This document shows, piece by piece, positions 55,282-64,000 of a stretch of 64,000 nt of DNA. Both the position numbers and the translations under genes were made by a program. How positions within the stretch are numbered: the first letter of the stretch is position 1; every line of letters starts with the position of its first letter. The notes under the pieces are model-generated. The model saw only the letters and a list, made by a program, of their open reading frames with translations. It was not told the DNA's origin and searched no databases. Source of the stretch: an uncultured Bacteroides sp. (lineage in GTDB: Bacteria; Bacteroidota; Bacteroidia; Bacteroidales; Bacteroidaceae); the NCBI GenBank assembly GCA_947038155.1, contig CAMQVH010000001.1, forward strand, positions 1 to 64,000. Reading direction: 5' to 3'.

Positions 55282-58200
55282 TTATAACAATACGATACGT
55301 TTTTGCATAATAGCTGTCAGTTGCGCTTTCAACTGACGGGCATTGATAGGTTTCGGCATATATCCGTCGAAACCACTTTCCATCACCCGTTGTTCGTCCG
55401 AAGCGTATGCAAAAGCCGTAATGGCGATAATCGGTACTTTGGCAGAGTACTTGCGGATTTCTTCGGCTGCTTCATACCCATTCAGAACAGGCATATTGAT
55501 ATCCATTAATATAATTTGCGGATTATATTCCTTGAACATATTTACAGCTTCCTGGCCATCCCACGCATGAATCAGATGATAATCATATTTTAGAATAGAT
55601 TCGAACAACTTATAGTTGCTTTCATTATCTTCAGCAATCAGAATGACCAGTTTATCTTTTTCTATGGTAATGGTTGGTACGTCTTTGGGGAGAGGCTTTT
55701 CTACAGTTTCCGCTTGTTTGTAAGGCAACGTGAACCAAAATGTAGAGCCGTTTCCTTCTTCTGATTCTACTCCGATTTTGCCTCCCATATGGTCAACGAG
55801 TGTCTGACAGATTGAGAGTCCCAATCCCGTACCTTGCGCAAAGGAATTTAATTTGATAAAACGTCCGAAAACACTTTCTTGCTTATCTTGGGGAATGCCG
55901 CAACCTGTATCAGTTACATAGAAGTACAATTCATCATTTTGACGTTCATATCCAAATCGAATACTGCCCTGAACGGTGAATTTGATGGCATTAGTCACCA
56001 GGTTAATGATTAACTGGGATAGTCTGTTCTTTTCTATATGCGCAAAACAAGGTTCTGCGGGAGCTACGAATTCCAGTTTTACAGCATCCGACTTAAGTTT
56101 CAGCTGGCAACTGTTCTCCAGATCTCTCATTAAGTCATTGATCTCGACATTGGAATAGTGCAGGTCCAGTGTTCCTGCTTCTATTTTTGATAAATCGAGG
56201 ATGTCGCTGATGAGCTGCAATAATAACGTATTATTGTTTTCAATGATACTGACGTATTCTTGTTTTTCCTCTTCTTCCTCTGTGGATGCCAGTATACCGG
56301 AAAAACCGACGATGGCATTTAAAGGAGTACGAATTTCATGACTCATATTGGCAAGGAAGGCGGACTTCAGGCGATTGGACTCTTCGGCACGGTCTTTGGC
56401 GTTAATCAGTTCCATCTCCATCTTTTTCCGTTCGGTGATAACGAGCGAAGAACCGACCAAAGTCAGTGGTTTGCCATTCTCATCCCGCGTTTCAACGGCG
56501 GCCTGAGCTTCCACCCATTCTATTCTATGGAATCCTTTTTGTGTACTGACTATGCGATATTCTTCTTTTACTTTTTCCGAATGACCTTCTATTAAGTTCT
56601 GATAAGCCTGTTCTACGCGTTTCCGGTCTTCTTTAAATATTTTGGAGAAGTATTGATGATCGGGTACTGCCAATTGCTCTTCAGTTATTTCTTTTCCTTG
56701 CGTACTAAGCTCTATCGGTTTGTTGATGTCGCATAAAATCGTTTTACTCCGCAAGTCCCATTTCCACGGCACGATATTAGCCACGTCAAGTGACATGGCG
56801 AGTTTGTTGTTGATGGTACTTAGCTTTTGTTGAGCCTTGTGCAGCTCTGTACTGTCCAGACAGAATACATCAATCATATTATTTTGCCGGTTTGCTTTAA
56901 GTACTATATCATAAAAGGTATCTATTTTTTTGAAATAGTAGGGGAATGTTATTACCTTATTTTCAGATAAGGCTATTTGGGTGAAGTGCAGGAAGTCCGG
57001 CATTGATTCCGGGAATATTTCACTCGCCTTTTTTCCGACAACTTCCTCTTTGCGGAAAAAGTTCTTCTCGAAATGCGCATTCACATTGCGGTAAATCAGT
57101 TCTACGGGAATACCATTTTTGTCAGCAACCACTTCTTCCTGCATATAGAGAATAGGCATGTTATTGACCAGATTCTTATAATTGGCCATTGCGTCAATTT
57201 CCTTTTGCTGTGCTTTTTTGATGCAATTCAGACTATGGATACGATAAAAGAATACGATTGCCAGTAATATCATAAAGGATAAGGTACCCATAATGAAATA
57301 TTTGTTCTGTTTCCAGAATCCAGGCGGTTTATTCAGAAAATGTGTGTTTGGCGGACACATGGAAGGAGAGAACCCTTTGCGGAGTAATATCGTATAGTTG
57401 ATAATAGGTGCGCCATCCGATGGCATATAAAAGGGAATTTCTCTAGCCTGCTTTCCTGCAAGTATTTCTGAAATAGTATGAATTAATTGCTGGCTGTAGT
57501 GCTTTTGGTTATAGGTATAACCACCTATCATACCACCGTTTTCTTCTGTAATGTCAGCCATATTGAGGGTGAAAATAGGAGCTGTAGTTGTTACGATAAG
57601 TTTGTGAGCATTGGAGATCAATGAAGTGTTACCTGCAAATGTAGTTTTGTAGAACCAGGAAGCAAATAAAATTCCGGTTGTGTTCGGATCGATACGATAC
57701 AATGAATCCAGTAATTGGTTTGTTGTCATTTTTTGTGGCGTGATGTACTGGTATTCAATATCAGGATTTATGGCTTTTAACTTTATCTGTATATCCAGAT
57801 TATTGGTTTGGTTGATTTCTCTCTCGTCACCGATAAACATAAATTTCTTCATATCGGGGATTATGTGAGAGATCAGTTGGATATTTTCCTGTAAATAAAG
57901 GTTTGAGTATAAAAGCACCAGATTGTAAGGATCGGCAAGTTGGGAGACCGGAATACGCTCCGCCTGTGTAATTGGCTGTTTGTAGATGTAGGTGTCTTTA
58001 GGACCTATGAACTTTTCTTCCGAACAGAGTACAATAGGGATGTCTCCCCAAAGCTTTCTATATTCGTCACGTAGTAATAGAGAAGGGCTTCCCAATAATA
58101 TTAGCAGCCGTGGGCGGTGATGTTCGTATTTCTGAGAGATCATATTCTTGAATTCCCCCAAAATCGTATCGTTATCGATCATTAAAGTAGTCATATGTTC

Positions 58201-58401
58201 CGCATATAATGCCAGTTTAGGGTTCTTTTGAACGTATTCCGATACGGTTGAGATCATCCTGTTACTCCAAGGAGAAGATTCTGCATAGGAATTGATGCAT
58301 AAAATATAGTTTGAAATATCTATGTGGTCTCTTTGTGCTAAAATAGGAGTAATAGATATGAAGCATAGAAAAAACAATAGCAGATGTTTTCTTATATTCA
58401 T
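55282..58401 (-). CDS. orphan hybrid histidine kinase with ABC-substrate-binding-like sensor
   Basis: A 1039-residue membrane kinase. Signal peptide 1-22; periplasmic domain about 25-345 resembling ABC-type substrate-binding proteins (YILCINSYAESSPWSNRMISTVSEYV, RLLILLGSPSLLLRDEYRKLWG, TTGILFASWFYKTTFAGN); membrane helix about 367-386; two PAS domains (about 405-520 and 525-655); HisKA with H688; ATPase with DTGCGIP and GTGLGLSI; receiver with acceptor D967 (IILMDINMPVLNG). There is no output domain or HPt, so it must signal through a separate partner. TACTTTTG on the minus strand at 58451-58458 is the likely promoter box. Confidence 0.9.
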   Translation of the reverse strand: MNIRKHLLLFFLCFISITPILAQRDHIDISNYILCINSYAESSPWSNRMISTVSEYVQKNPKLALYAEHMTTLMIDNDTILGEFKNMISQKYEHHRPRLLILLGSPSLLLRDEYRKLWGDIPIVLCSEEKFIGPKDTYIYKQPITQAERIPVSQLADPYNLVLLYSNLYLQENIQLISHIIPDMKKFMFIGDEREINQTNNLDIQIKLKAINPDIEYQYITPQKMTTNQLLDSLYRIDPNTTGILFASWFYKTTFAGNTSLISNAHKLIVTTTAPIFTLNMADITEENGGMIGGYTYNQKHYSQQLIHTISEILAGKQAREIPFYMPSDGAPIINYTILLRKGFSPSMCPPNTHFLNKPPGFWKQNKYFIMGTLSFMILLAIVFFYRIHSLNCIKKAQQKEIDAMANYKNLVNNMPILYMQEEVVADKNGIPVELIYRNVNAHFEKNFFRKEEVVGKKASEIFPESMPDFLHFTQIALSENKVITFPYYFKKIDTFYDIVLKANRQNNMIDVFCLDSTELHKAQQKLSTINNKLAMSLDVANIVPWKWDLRSKTILCDINKPIELSTQGKEITEEQLAVPDHQYFSKIFKEDRKRVEQAYQNLIEGHSEKVKEEYRIVSTQKGFHRIEWVEAQAAVETRDENGKPLTLVGSSLVITERKKMEMELINAKDRAEESNRLKSAFLANMSHEIRTPLNAIVGFSGILASTEEEEEKQEYVSIIENNNTLLLQLISDILDLSKIEAGTLDLHYSNVEINDLMRDLENSCQLKLKSDAVKLEFVAPAEPCFAHIEKNRLSQLIINLVTNAIKFTVQGSIRFGYERQNDELYFYVTDTGCGIPQDKQESVFGRFIKLNSFAQGTGLGLSICQTLVDHMGGKIGVESEEGNGSTFWFTLPYKQAETVEKPLPKDVPTITIEKDKLVILIAEDNESNYKLFESILKYDYHLIHAWDGQEAVNMFKEYNPQIILMDINMPVLNGYEAAEEIRKYSAKVPIIAITAFAYASDEQRVMESGFDGYMPKPINARQLKAQLTAIMQKRIVLL

Positions 58402-58857
58402 GGAAGAATGATGTTTGTGTTCGATATATTATTTGTTGATTTGATACGGACAAAAGTAGTAAAAACAATCTGAAAAACGATAATATCCAATTAAAAAATA
58501 ATACGGAAAGAATGGGAGACAATAGACTTTTCTAAATGAGGAGGAGTGATAGGTAGATGCATGAAAAGGGATATGCTTGTTTTTTATCAACAATTGGCTT
58601 GTTATTTATTTGTTTTTATTGATAAATGAGGCTGTACTATTTGCTTGTTAAAAGCGGAATTCGTAAATCGCTGATTATTAATATTGTATGGATGTCTATT
58701 TTTTCCTTTTAAACCAACGAGCCGTTGGTTTAAAACCAAGGACCCGTCGCACACCGAGGAACGGGCCGTTGGTTTTAAAGGAATGGATGATTTCACCATT
58801 CAATTGTATGAATAATACTTTTTATGTGTAGATTTATTCCTTGATATACTATCGGGA
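58402..58857. other. intergenic region with a palindromic element
   Basis: 456 bp between the hybrid kinase and the DJ-1-like gene. It contains the kinase promoter box at 58451-58458 and the hairpin cluster at 58705-58781. No coding sequence is credible; the 65-residue minus-strand frame at 58602-58799 runs through the hairpins. Confidence 0.6.
58705..58781. repeat. palindromic element with mutually exclusive stems
   Basis: Three pairings compete. Stem 1: 58707-58719 with 58723-58735, 13 bp perfect, 3-nt loop. Stem 2: 58729-58739 with 58769-58779, 11 bp, with an inner CCCGT/ACGGG pair. Outer stem: 58705-58719 with 58767-58781, one mismatch. All use the word AACCAACG or its complement. It lies 77 bp downstream of the DJ-1-like gene and 300 bp upstream of the hybrid kinase on the minus strand. 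No T run follows. Confidence 0.8.
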
Positions 58858-59385
58858 CTATTTCAATGCTTCTATGACTTTCGGTAGCATTGTCCAGATC
58901 GTATTCTCATCTTGTGCAGTAAAGAAGTTGCCATCTATCTCAGATTTTTCATCCGTGGCAATTCCGTTTTGAATGGCAGGTTTGGCCAGCGGGTGGACAG
59001 CGACTTTTATACCTTTTGTTATACCTGTAAAGTCAAACATCATTGCACCGGCACAGTGCCCGATCATCATCTTTCCTTTTTCTCCGAAAGTCTTGATGAC
59101 TTCCATCAAGTCCACATTGTATGGCTGGTTTGCATACTGCTGGAATACAGGTACTGCATCTCCACAGGAGAATACAAGTGCATCAAATTCGTCTTCATGT
59201 CCTTTTAGATTAGCAATCACATCATCTACTATCAGGCCCATTCCTGAATTGGTTTTGATTTCTTTCGTATCCGATACGGCAAATACTTTATAGGAAATGC
59301 CATTTTCGAAAAAGGCTTCCAAGTATTGGAATAAACCACAACCATTTACCGGATTCACTGCTAAAACTGCTACTTTCTTTGCCAT
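58858..59385 (-). CDS. DJ-1/PfpI family protein
   Basis: A 175-residue cytoplasmic protein of the DJ-1/PfpI superfamily with the nucleophile elbow MIGHCAGAMMF (C111). The start KKVAVLAVNPVNGCGLFQYLEAFFENG is typical. Members are glyoxalases/deglycases, chaperones or redox sensors; the substrate cannot be chosen from sequence. It faces an HxlR regulator across a 161-bp shared promoter region with a palindrome, so redox or electrophile induction is likely. A start at 59391 adds two residues. Confidence 0.82.
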   Translation of the reverse strand: MAKKVAVLAVNPVNGCGLFQYLEAFFENGISYKVFAVSDTKEIKTNSGMGLIVDDVIANLKGHEDEFDALVFSCGDAVPVFQQYANQPYNVDLMEVIKTFGEKGKMMIGHCAGAMMFDFTGITKGIKVAVHPLAKPAIQNGIATDEKSEIDGNFFTAQDENTIWTMLPKVIEALK

Positions 59386-59432
59386 AATCATAATTATTTA
59401 AATGAAACAATAGTTATTTTTAGTAAGTTTAT

Positions 59433-59453
59433 TACTTTTGTGATGCAAATGTA
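59433..59453. promoter_or_regulatory. facing -7 boxes of the DJ-1/HxlR divergent promoters
   Basis: TACTTTTG on the plus strand (59433-59440, for hxlR) and TACATTTG on the minus strand (59446-59453, for the DJ-1-like gene) are only 5 bp apart and point away from each other's genes, so the two promoters overlap and compete. For the minus promoter a near TTTG lies about 20 bp upstream. Confidence 0.6.
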
Positions 59454-59496
59454 TCTACCTTAATTGAGAAATACAAGAACGTACCTCAGAATAAGG

Positions 59497-59516
59497 TAGT
59501 TACACGGAAGTAACTA
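59497..59516. promoter_or_regulatory. predicted HxlR operator
   Basis: TAGTTAC (59497-59503) and GTAACTA (59510-59516) form a perfect 7-bp inverted repeat with a 6-bp spacer. The related word AACAATAGTTA occurs inverted near 59407-59417, matching TAACTATTGTT at 59511-59521. Position between divergent genes suggests HxlR binding at both. Confidence 0.6.
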
Positions 59517-59552
59517 TTGTTGAAACTCAGTATAATACAAAACGTTAAAAAG

Positions 59553-59900
59553 ATGAAAAACTTTCGCCCGACAGGGAATTGTCCCGTAAGAGATGTCATA
59601 AGCCGCTTGGGAGACAAATGGTCGATGCTGGTACTGATTACTTTGAATGCGAACGGTACGATGCGTTTTAGCGATATTCATAAAACGATAGAGGATATTT
59701 CACAGCGGATGCTGACTGTTACTCTTCGTACGCTCGAATCTGATGGTTTGATTGAACGGAAAATATATGCGGAAGTACCTCCCCGTGTAGAGTATTATCT
59801 GACAGATACAGGAGGAACTTTGATTCCGCATATTGAAGGATTAGTGGGCTGGGCTTTGGAAAATATGGATACGATTCTGGAGCATAGAAAAAGTAACTGA
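59553..59900 (+). CDS. HxlR-family redox-responsive regulator
   Basis: A 115-residue winged-helix regulator: NCPVRDVISRLGDKWSMLVLITLNANGTMRFSDIHKTIEDISQRMLTVTLRTLESDGLIERK is the complete HxlR/YodB core, and Cys10 is the N-terminal Cys that senses diamide or quinones in several relatives. The ATG at 59553 is used; the frame opens at TTG 59517 inside the operator. It is divergent from the DJ-1-like gene, which it probably controls. Confidence 0.88.
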   Translation: MKNFRPTGNCPVRDVISRLGDKWSMLVLITLNANGTMRFSDIHKTIEDISQRMLTVTLRTLESDGLIERKIYAEVPPRVEYYLTDTGGTLIPHIEGLVGWALENMDTILEHRKSN

Positions 59901-59915
59901 CCTGATTATGAATAA

Positions 59916-59955
59916 AGTAGTGGATGCTGTTCTATAAAGTATTCACTATTTTATT
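59916..59955 (+). terminator. probable terminator of the HxlR gene
   Basis: AGTAGTGGATGC (59916-59927) pairs with GTATTCACTATT (59939-59950) through nine Watson-Crick and three G-U pairs, and TTATTT follows. It overlaps the end of the convergent peptidase gene. Confidence 0.5.
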
Positions 59956-62180
59956 TCATTCCATTTCGGCGGAGTTGTATTTAATAGATTGCGCACGAAG
60001 AAGTCATAACGTTTATGTTCACCGAAACTTTCTCCCATAGTATGATGAGCACCGGGAATAACCACTAACTCAAAATCTTTATTGGCTTTGATCAGCGCAT
60101 TTGCTACCTGCATGGTAGAAGCCGGATCTACGTTATCATCCATTTCACCTACTACCAGCATTAACGGGCGACTGAGCAAGTGAGCATTCTCAACATTCGA
60201 TCCTTCTTTATATTGTTCACCAACCGGATAACCCAGCCATTGTTCATTCCACCATATCTTATCCATACGATTGTCGTGGCAGCCACAGGCAGAATATGCT
60301 GCTTTATAAAATTCGGGATGAAACAGTACTGCTGTCATTGATTCCTGTCCACCTGCGGAACAACCATAAATTCCGACACGATCTATGTCCATATAAGGGT
60401 ACTTTTGGGCAGCGGATTTTATCCAGGCAATATGATCGGGCAATCCGGCATCTTTCAGATTCTTGTAACATACGTTTTCGAAAGCACGTGAACGGAAAGA
60501 AGTTCCCATACCATCTACCATGACAACAATAAAGCCGAGTTCGGCAATACCACTCATAAAGTAGTTATAAGGAATAAAGGTTTTGGGTACGTATTGATTA
60601 CCTGGTCCTTGATAGATATATTCCAAAACGGGATATTTTTTGTCAGGATCAAAGTTGCTGGGACGAATGATGATTCCCCACATATCCGTTTTTCCGTCAC
60701 GACCTTTGGCGGTGAATACTTCGGGGGCTTTCCAACCTTCAGCTTCCAGACGACTGATATCAGCCGTTTCAAGTGGCATGATGACTTTACCGTTTTTGGC
60801 ATCCCGGAGTACGGCTACAGGAGCTTTGTCTACCATAGAATATACATCAACCAGATATTGCATATCTTTTGAGAACCATGCATTATGCATTCCTTCTGCT
60901 GGAGTGAGACAAGTGAGATTCTTACCGTCGAAGCCGATACGATAATAACGGATCAGGTAGGGATCTTCTTTAGCTTGTACGCCATTTGCCGAGAAATAAA
61001 TCAGTTGGTTGGTTTCATCTACCCGGAGAATATCACGTACGTACCATTCGCCTTTGGTTATCTGACGAATAGGCTGGGCCGTAGTACGGTCATACATATA
61101 CAGGTGGTTCCAGTTGTCGCGTTCACTCATCCATATCATTCGTTTTCCATCTTGTAAATCATGTCGGAAACGACGGGAATAATTAACGTATTTGTCGCTT
61201 GTCTCTTCTATTAACGGGCGTACCTTTCCTGTTGCGGCAGAAAATTCCAATACCCGGTAGACCTGATGTCCGCGCTGATTGTATTCGAAAGTGATGGCTT
61301 GACTGTCGCTGTTCCATTCGGGGGCCGTAATGTAATATTGTTGAGAGAATAAATCTGTCGATGGAATCACACTGTGTCCTGTTTCCACATTGTATATGCA
61401 GGGTATCTTGAACGGAAGTTCATCGCCCGGTTTGGCATACTCTTGTTTGTGGAGTTTGGGTTGAAGTTGATCGCTTGGGGAAGATTCCACATAATATACA
61501 TAGCGTTTTTCTATGGGACGAATTTTGCAGGAAGCGACTTTTTTGCTATCGGGAGACCAGCGGATATAGGCTGAGTAATAATTTCCCAAGGTACCGTCCA
61601 GACTTAGCTGTTTTTCTTTTCCGGTAGCTGTTTCTTTTACATATATATTATGATTCTTAATGAATGCTGTATATTTCTTGTCAGGAGAGGAGACGGGAGC
61701 AGCCGTCTTTTCATCATCTGTTTCCATCCAATGGCGTTGTTTGCGTGGAGTGGGCAGAGCACCTTCATCTGTCAGTTGGTTTTTGTCGATAACATACACC
61801 CAGCGATGATTGTTGAATACGAAACGTAGCGTATCCAGTCCGTTGTTGACAGACAGACGGTCCAGATAAAGAGAAGTGGCTTCTATTTTGCGTCCCGATG
61901 CCTCACTTAAAGCTGCTGCCACGAGTTTGTGGTCAAACAAGTCTTTTCTGTTTTGAGTGTCGGCATCTACTAATACATAGATACGTCCGTCGGGAGTATT
62001 TCGTACATACCAGAAATAATGCGTTTCACCAATCCACTCCGGATTGACATTGGAATAGAATACTTTGTTTGCACTGAATTTTTCTCCTGCTGAGTAAGCA
62101 CGACGGTAATCTTCTATAGTACCTTGTGCAATGGCTATGTTTGTGCAGAAAAGCATGGCTGCTAATAGTAGGTTTTTCAT
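59946..62180 (-). CDS. dipeptidyl peptidase IV-like S9 peptidase, exported
   Basis: A 744-residue serine peptidase. Signal peptide MKNLLLAAMLFCTNIAIAQ; beta-propeller domain (about 25-490, with repeats such as YIRWSPDSKKVASCKI); alpha/beta hydrolase domain with nucleophile S608 in GIYGCSAGGQES, Asp in VVGEMDDNVDP and His in IPGAHHTMG. It cleaves dipeptides, usually X-Pro, from peptide N termini in the periplasm. The ATG at 62180 is used: the frame runs to 62477 but that would overlap the divergent gene at 62425. A weak TTACTTTG box is at 62205-62212 with TTTG at 62233-62236 (minus strand). Confidence 0.9.
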   Translation of the reverse strand: MKNLLLAAMLFCTNIAIAQGTIEDYRRAYSAGEKFSANKVFYSNVNPEWIGETHYFWYVRNTPDGRIYVLVDADTQNRKDLFDHKLVAAALSEASGRKIEATSLYLDRLSVNNGLDTLRFVFNNHRWVYVIDKNQLTDEGALPTPRKQRHWMETDDEKTAAPVSSPDKKYTAFIKNHNIYVKETATGKEKQLSLDGTLGNYYSAYIRWSPDSKKVASCKIRPIEKRYVYYVESSPSDQLQPKLHKQEYAKPGDELPFKIPCIYNVETGHSVIPSTDLFSQQYYITAPEWNSDSQAITFEYNQRGHQVYRVLEFSAATGKVRPLIEETSDKYVNYSRRFRHDLQDGKRMIWMSERDNWNHLYMYDRTTAQPIRQITKGEWYVRDILRVDETNQLIYFSANGVQAKEDPYLIRYYRIGFDGKNLTCLTPAEGMHNAWFSKDMQYLVDVYSMVDKAPVAVLRDAKNGKVIMPLETADISRLEAEGWKAPEVFTAKGRDGKTDMWGIIIRPSNFDPDKKYPVLEYIYQGPGNQYVPKTFIPYNYFMSGIAELGFIVVMVDGMGTSFRSRAFENVCYKNLKDAGLPDHIAWIKSAAQKYPYMDIDRVGIYGCSAGGQESMTAVLFHPEFYKAAYSACGCHDNRMDKIWWNEQWLGYPVGEQYKEGSNVENAHLLSRPLMLVVGEMDDNVDPASTMQVANALIKANKDFELVVIPGAHHTMGESFGEHKRYDFFVRNLLNTTPPKWNEIK

Positions 62181-62375
62181 GGCTCGTTGATTAAATTTTG
62201 CCAACAAAGTAAACGATAATAATAAGAGAAAACAAATGCATTGTATTATTTTTCTATTGATTTGGATGATTGTTTGGTCCTTTAGTACACCTTTAAATTG
62301 GATAATGATTACTTTCTTGAAATGGAAGTCAGCGGTGTGGTACGTGAATAAGTATCTCGGAAATTTCTTTTTTTG

Positions 62376-62383
62376 TATCTTTG
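62376..62383 (+). promoter_or_regulatory. promoter -7 box of the MBL-fold gene
   Basis: TATCTTTG, a perfect TAnnTTTG box, 42 bp before the ATG at 62425. No TTTG stands about 19 bp upstream. Confidence 0.55.
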
Positions 62384-62424
62384 CACTCTCCGATTGATAG
62401 GGAATGATATAAAATAAAAATAGA

Positions 62425-63240
62425 ATGGAAGTGACTAAGACGGAATTGATTATGCTCGGAACGGGCAATGCAACCACGACGAGATGTTATAATACTTGTT
62501 TCATCCTCAAGACAAAAGAAACAATACTATTGGTGGATGCTGGTGGGGGTAATGGAATCTTAAACCAACTGGAGAAAGTGAATCTGCCAATTGATAATAT
62601 ACATGAAATGTTTGTAACTCATGCTCATACCGATCATATATTGGGAGCTGTCTGGATGATACGTATCATTGCGCAACGAGCTGCAAACGGACATTACACC
62701 GGTAAGTTTCATGTGTATAGTCATGACAAAGTCTTGTTGGTGCTGGATCAGATATGCCGTATGACGCTGCCGGCTTCGATCATTACTGCCATAAATAAGC
62801 ATATCGAATTTCATGAAGTCAAGAATGGCGACAGCCTCCGGCTTGGAGATTTACACTTGCAGTGTTTCGATATTGCCTCAACCAAAGAAAAACAGTATGG
62901 TTTCCGTGCTTCGTTACCCGATGGACAATCCTTGGTTTGTCTTGGAGACGAACCGTATAATGATCAGAATCGTACTTATGTGGAAGGAGCTGATTGGTTG
63001 CTGTGCGAGGCTTTTTGTCTGTACAAAGACCGTGAGCGTTTTAAACCTTACGAAAAACATCATAGCACCGCACTGGATGCAGGCAGGCTGGCCCAACAAT
63101 TAGCGGTAAAGAATATCTTGTTATATCATACGGAAGATAAGACGCTGGATACCCGCAAAAAGAATTATACGGAAGAAACTGCTCAGGAGTTTTCGGGAAC
63201 CGTATATGTTCCCGAAGACTTGGAGAAAATACTTCTCTGA
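62425..63240 (+). CDS. MBL-fold metallo-hydrolase, ribonuclease Z-like
   Basis: A 271-residue metallo-beta-lactamase fold protein with the full metal motif HxHxDH (H66, H68, D70, H71 in FVTHAHTDHILG), the LGTGNATTTRCYNTCFIL start and HHSTALDAGRLAQQLAVKNILLYHTED at the end. The architecture (no exosite arm visible) fits RNase Z-like or phosphodiesterase members; the substrate is open. It is a single gene divergent from the peptidase. Confidence 0.82.
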   Translation: MEVTKTELIMLGTGNATTTRCYNTCFILKTKETILLVDAGGGNGILNQLEKVNLPIDNIHEMFVTHAHTDHILGAVWMIRIIAQRAANGHYTGKFHVYSHDKVLLVLDQICRMTLPASIITAINKHIEFHEVKNGDSLRLGDLHLQCFDIASTKEKQYGFRASLPDGQSLVCLGDEPYNDQNRTYVEGADWLLCEAFCLYKDRERFKPYEKHHSTALDAGRLAQQLAVKNILLYHTEDKTLDTRKKNYTEETAQEFSGTVYVPEDLEKILL

Positions 63241-63342
63241 TATAGCTGATATAGCGAAATTAAACAGAATGGGCGATTTGCTGCCTTCTTGATTCTTCTT
63301 TAGAATGAAATAAAGAGCCGGTTTAACCGCCATCATTTTATT

Positions 63343-64000
63343 TTATCCCTTTACGCCCATAAATTTGAAAGGCGGCGCTGTTTTAAAATTCTTGGCTGTA
63401 TTTCCATGATACATCTCCCCATTGGCAATAGAAAGTTTGAACACCGGAGCCCCTTCCGATAAATCGAAATCCTGCAGATTTACCCAAAAGGTATTCGGAG
63501 TCAGACTTGATTCGAAAAAGTATCTCAGGTTCTTGCTCTCCGAAACGGTTCTCCATTGCGTAGTGGAAATCTCGGGACTTTCGGGAGTGGATATCCCGTA
63601 AGGAACAGAAGCATTGCGTACAACACTGAATACACTGGCAACAGCTATTCTTTCATCATCGGTCGCGGGCAATGCGTTGATGTAGAAGCTGGCTCTGGCA
63701 AAGCGGTCGGCAGCGCGATTCGTACCGGGCAGAAAGCTCAGTCCTCCTATTGATTTCCAGTATTCGCTCAGTGCCAGCTGCTTGTTGTAAGTAGGGGAGT
63801 TGGTCATAACCTTGTATTCCTTACTGTGATATACCGTGAGTTTCCCACCGATATATTCAAAAATGGCACAGTCACCTGTAGCATCCGAAATAGATAAATG
63901 TAAAGTGGCCAGACGGGAACCGTCCGGCATCATATCCGAAACGACCTGAAAGGTATCTTCGTCAATGTATGCTACGGCTTCTTCTACGGTGGCAAAATTG
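63343..64000 (-). CDS. choloylglycine hydrolase/penicillin amidase family protein, C-terminal part
   Basis: The frame is open to the window edge, so only about the last 218 residues are seen. The Ntn-hydrolase motifs of the bile-salt hydrolase/penicillin V acylase family are visible: DGSRLATLHLSISDATGDCAIFEYIGGKLTVYHSKEYKVMTNSPTYNKQL, with the conserved Asp and Asn, and FLPGTNRAADRFARASFYINALP with the conserved Arg. The N-terminal nucleophile Cys lies outside. It may cleave conjugated bile salts or acyl-homoserine-type amides. No start can be chosen. Confidence 0.85.
   Translation of the reverse strand, partial: NFATVEEAVAYIDEDTFQVVSDMMPDGSRLATLHLSISDATGDCAIFEYIGGKLTVYHSKEYKVMTNSPTYNKQLALSEYWKSIGGLSFLPGTNRAADRFARASFYINALPATDDERIAVASVFSVVRNASVPYGISTPESPEISTTQWRTVSESKNLRYFFESSLTPNTFWVNLQDFDLSEGAPVFKLSIANGEMYHGNTAKNFKTAPPFKFMGVKG

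Noticed and set aside
62181..62477. N-terminal extension of the peptidase to 62477
   Set aside because: It would overlap the divergent MBL-fold gene and its promoter, and the signal peptide starts at 62180.

Overview
The window looks like a chromosomal segment from a gut Bacteroides close to B. thetaiotaomicron. The evidence is the Bacteroidales promoter form (TTTG, about 19 bp, then TAnnTTTG) before many genes, a SusC/SusD locus with its own ECF sigma and FecR pair, few Shine-Dalgarno sites, an S16 protein with a long acidic tail, and a fucRIAKXP operon beside a V-type ATPase operon. I recall that neighbourhood in B. thetaiotaomicron around BT1272-BT1303; no search was possible.

Layout. 1-100: 3' end of a 5S rRNA and an rRNA terminator. 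177-3606: an operon for an ABC exporter, a YtrA-type GntR repressor and two small envelope proteins, with a perfect palindromic operator at the promoter. 3740-11480: a seven-gene V/A-type ATPase operon (E, DUF2764, A, B, D, I, K) whose K subunit carries the sodium-site residues of Enterococcus hirae NtpK. 11557-15862: eukaryote-type (GT3) glycogen synthase and an alpha-glucan phosphorylase. 15972-17072: a lipid-anchored thiol-disulfide protein. 17187-21579: potABCD polyamine importer. 21662-25000: an AlkD-like repair protein, a small lipoprotein, and an AraC regulator fused to a decayed kinase/receiver.

25001-26321 is AT-rich and without genes. 26322-38664 is a polysaccharide utilisation locus on the minus strand: ECF sigma, FecR anti-sigma, SusC with an STN signalling domain, SusD, two GH18-fold proteins with broken active sites, one intact GH18 endoglycosidase, and a LamG lipoprotein. 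Its likely substrate is an N-glycan; the sugar is an inference. 38851-45622 is the fucose operon (fucR, I, A, K, X, P), with a repeated 19-bp motif before both fucR and fucI that is the best FucR operator candidate.

45798-63240 holds rpsP, an NhaC-type antiporter, an RND efflux operon followed by a LytS/LytTR two-component pair, an orphan hybrid histidine kinase with a periplasmic binding-protein-like sensor, a divergent DJ-1/HxlR pair sharing a promoter region, a dipeptidyl peptidase IV-type protease, and an MBL-fold hydrolase. A choloylglycine-hydrolase-family gene runs off the right edge.

The genes fit a host-glycan life style: release and uptake of N-glycans, fucose catabolism, glycogen storage, and possibly a sodium economy (Na-type V-ATPase plus NhaC antiporter). 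No CRISPR array, prophage, intact insertion sequence or tRNA was seen.
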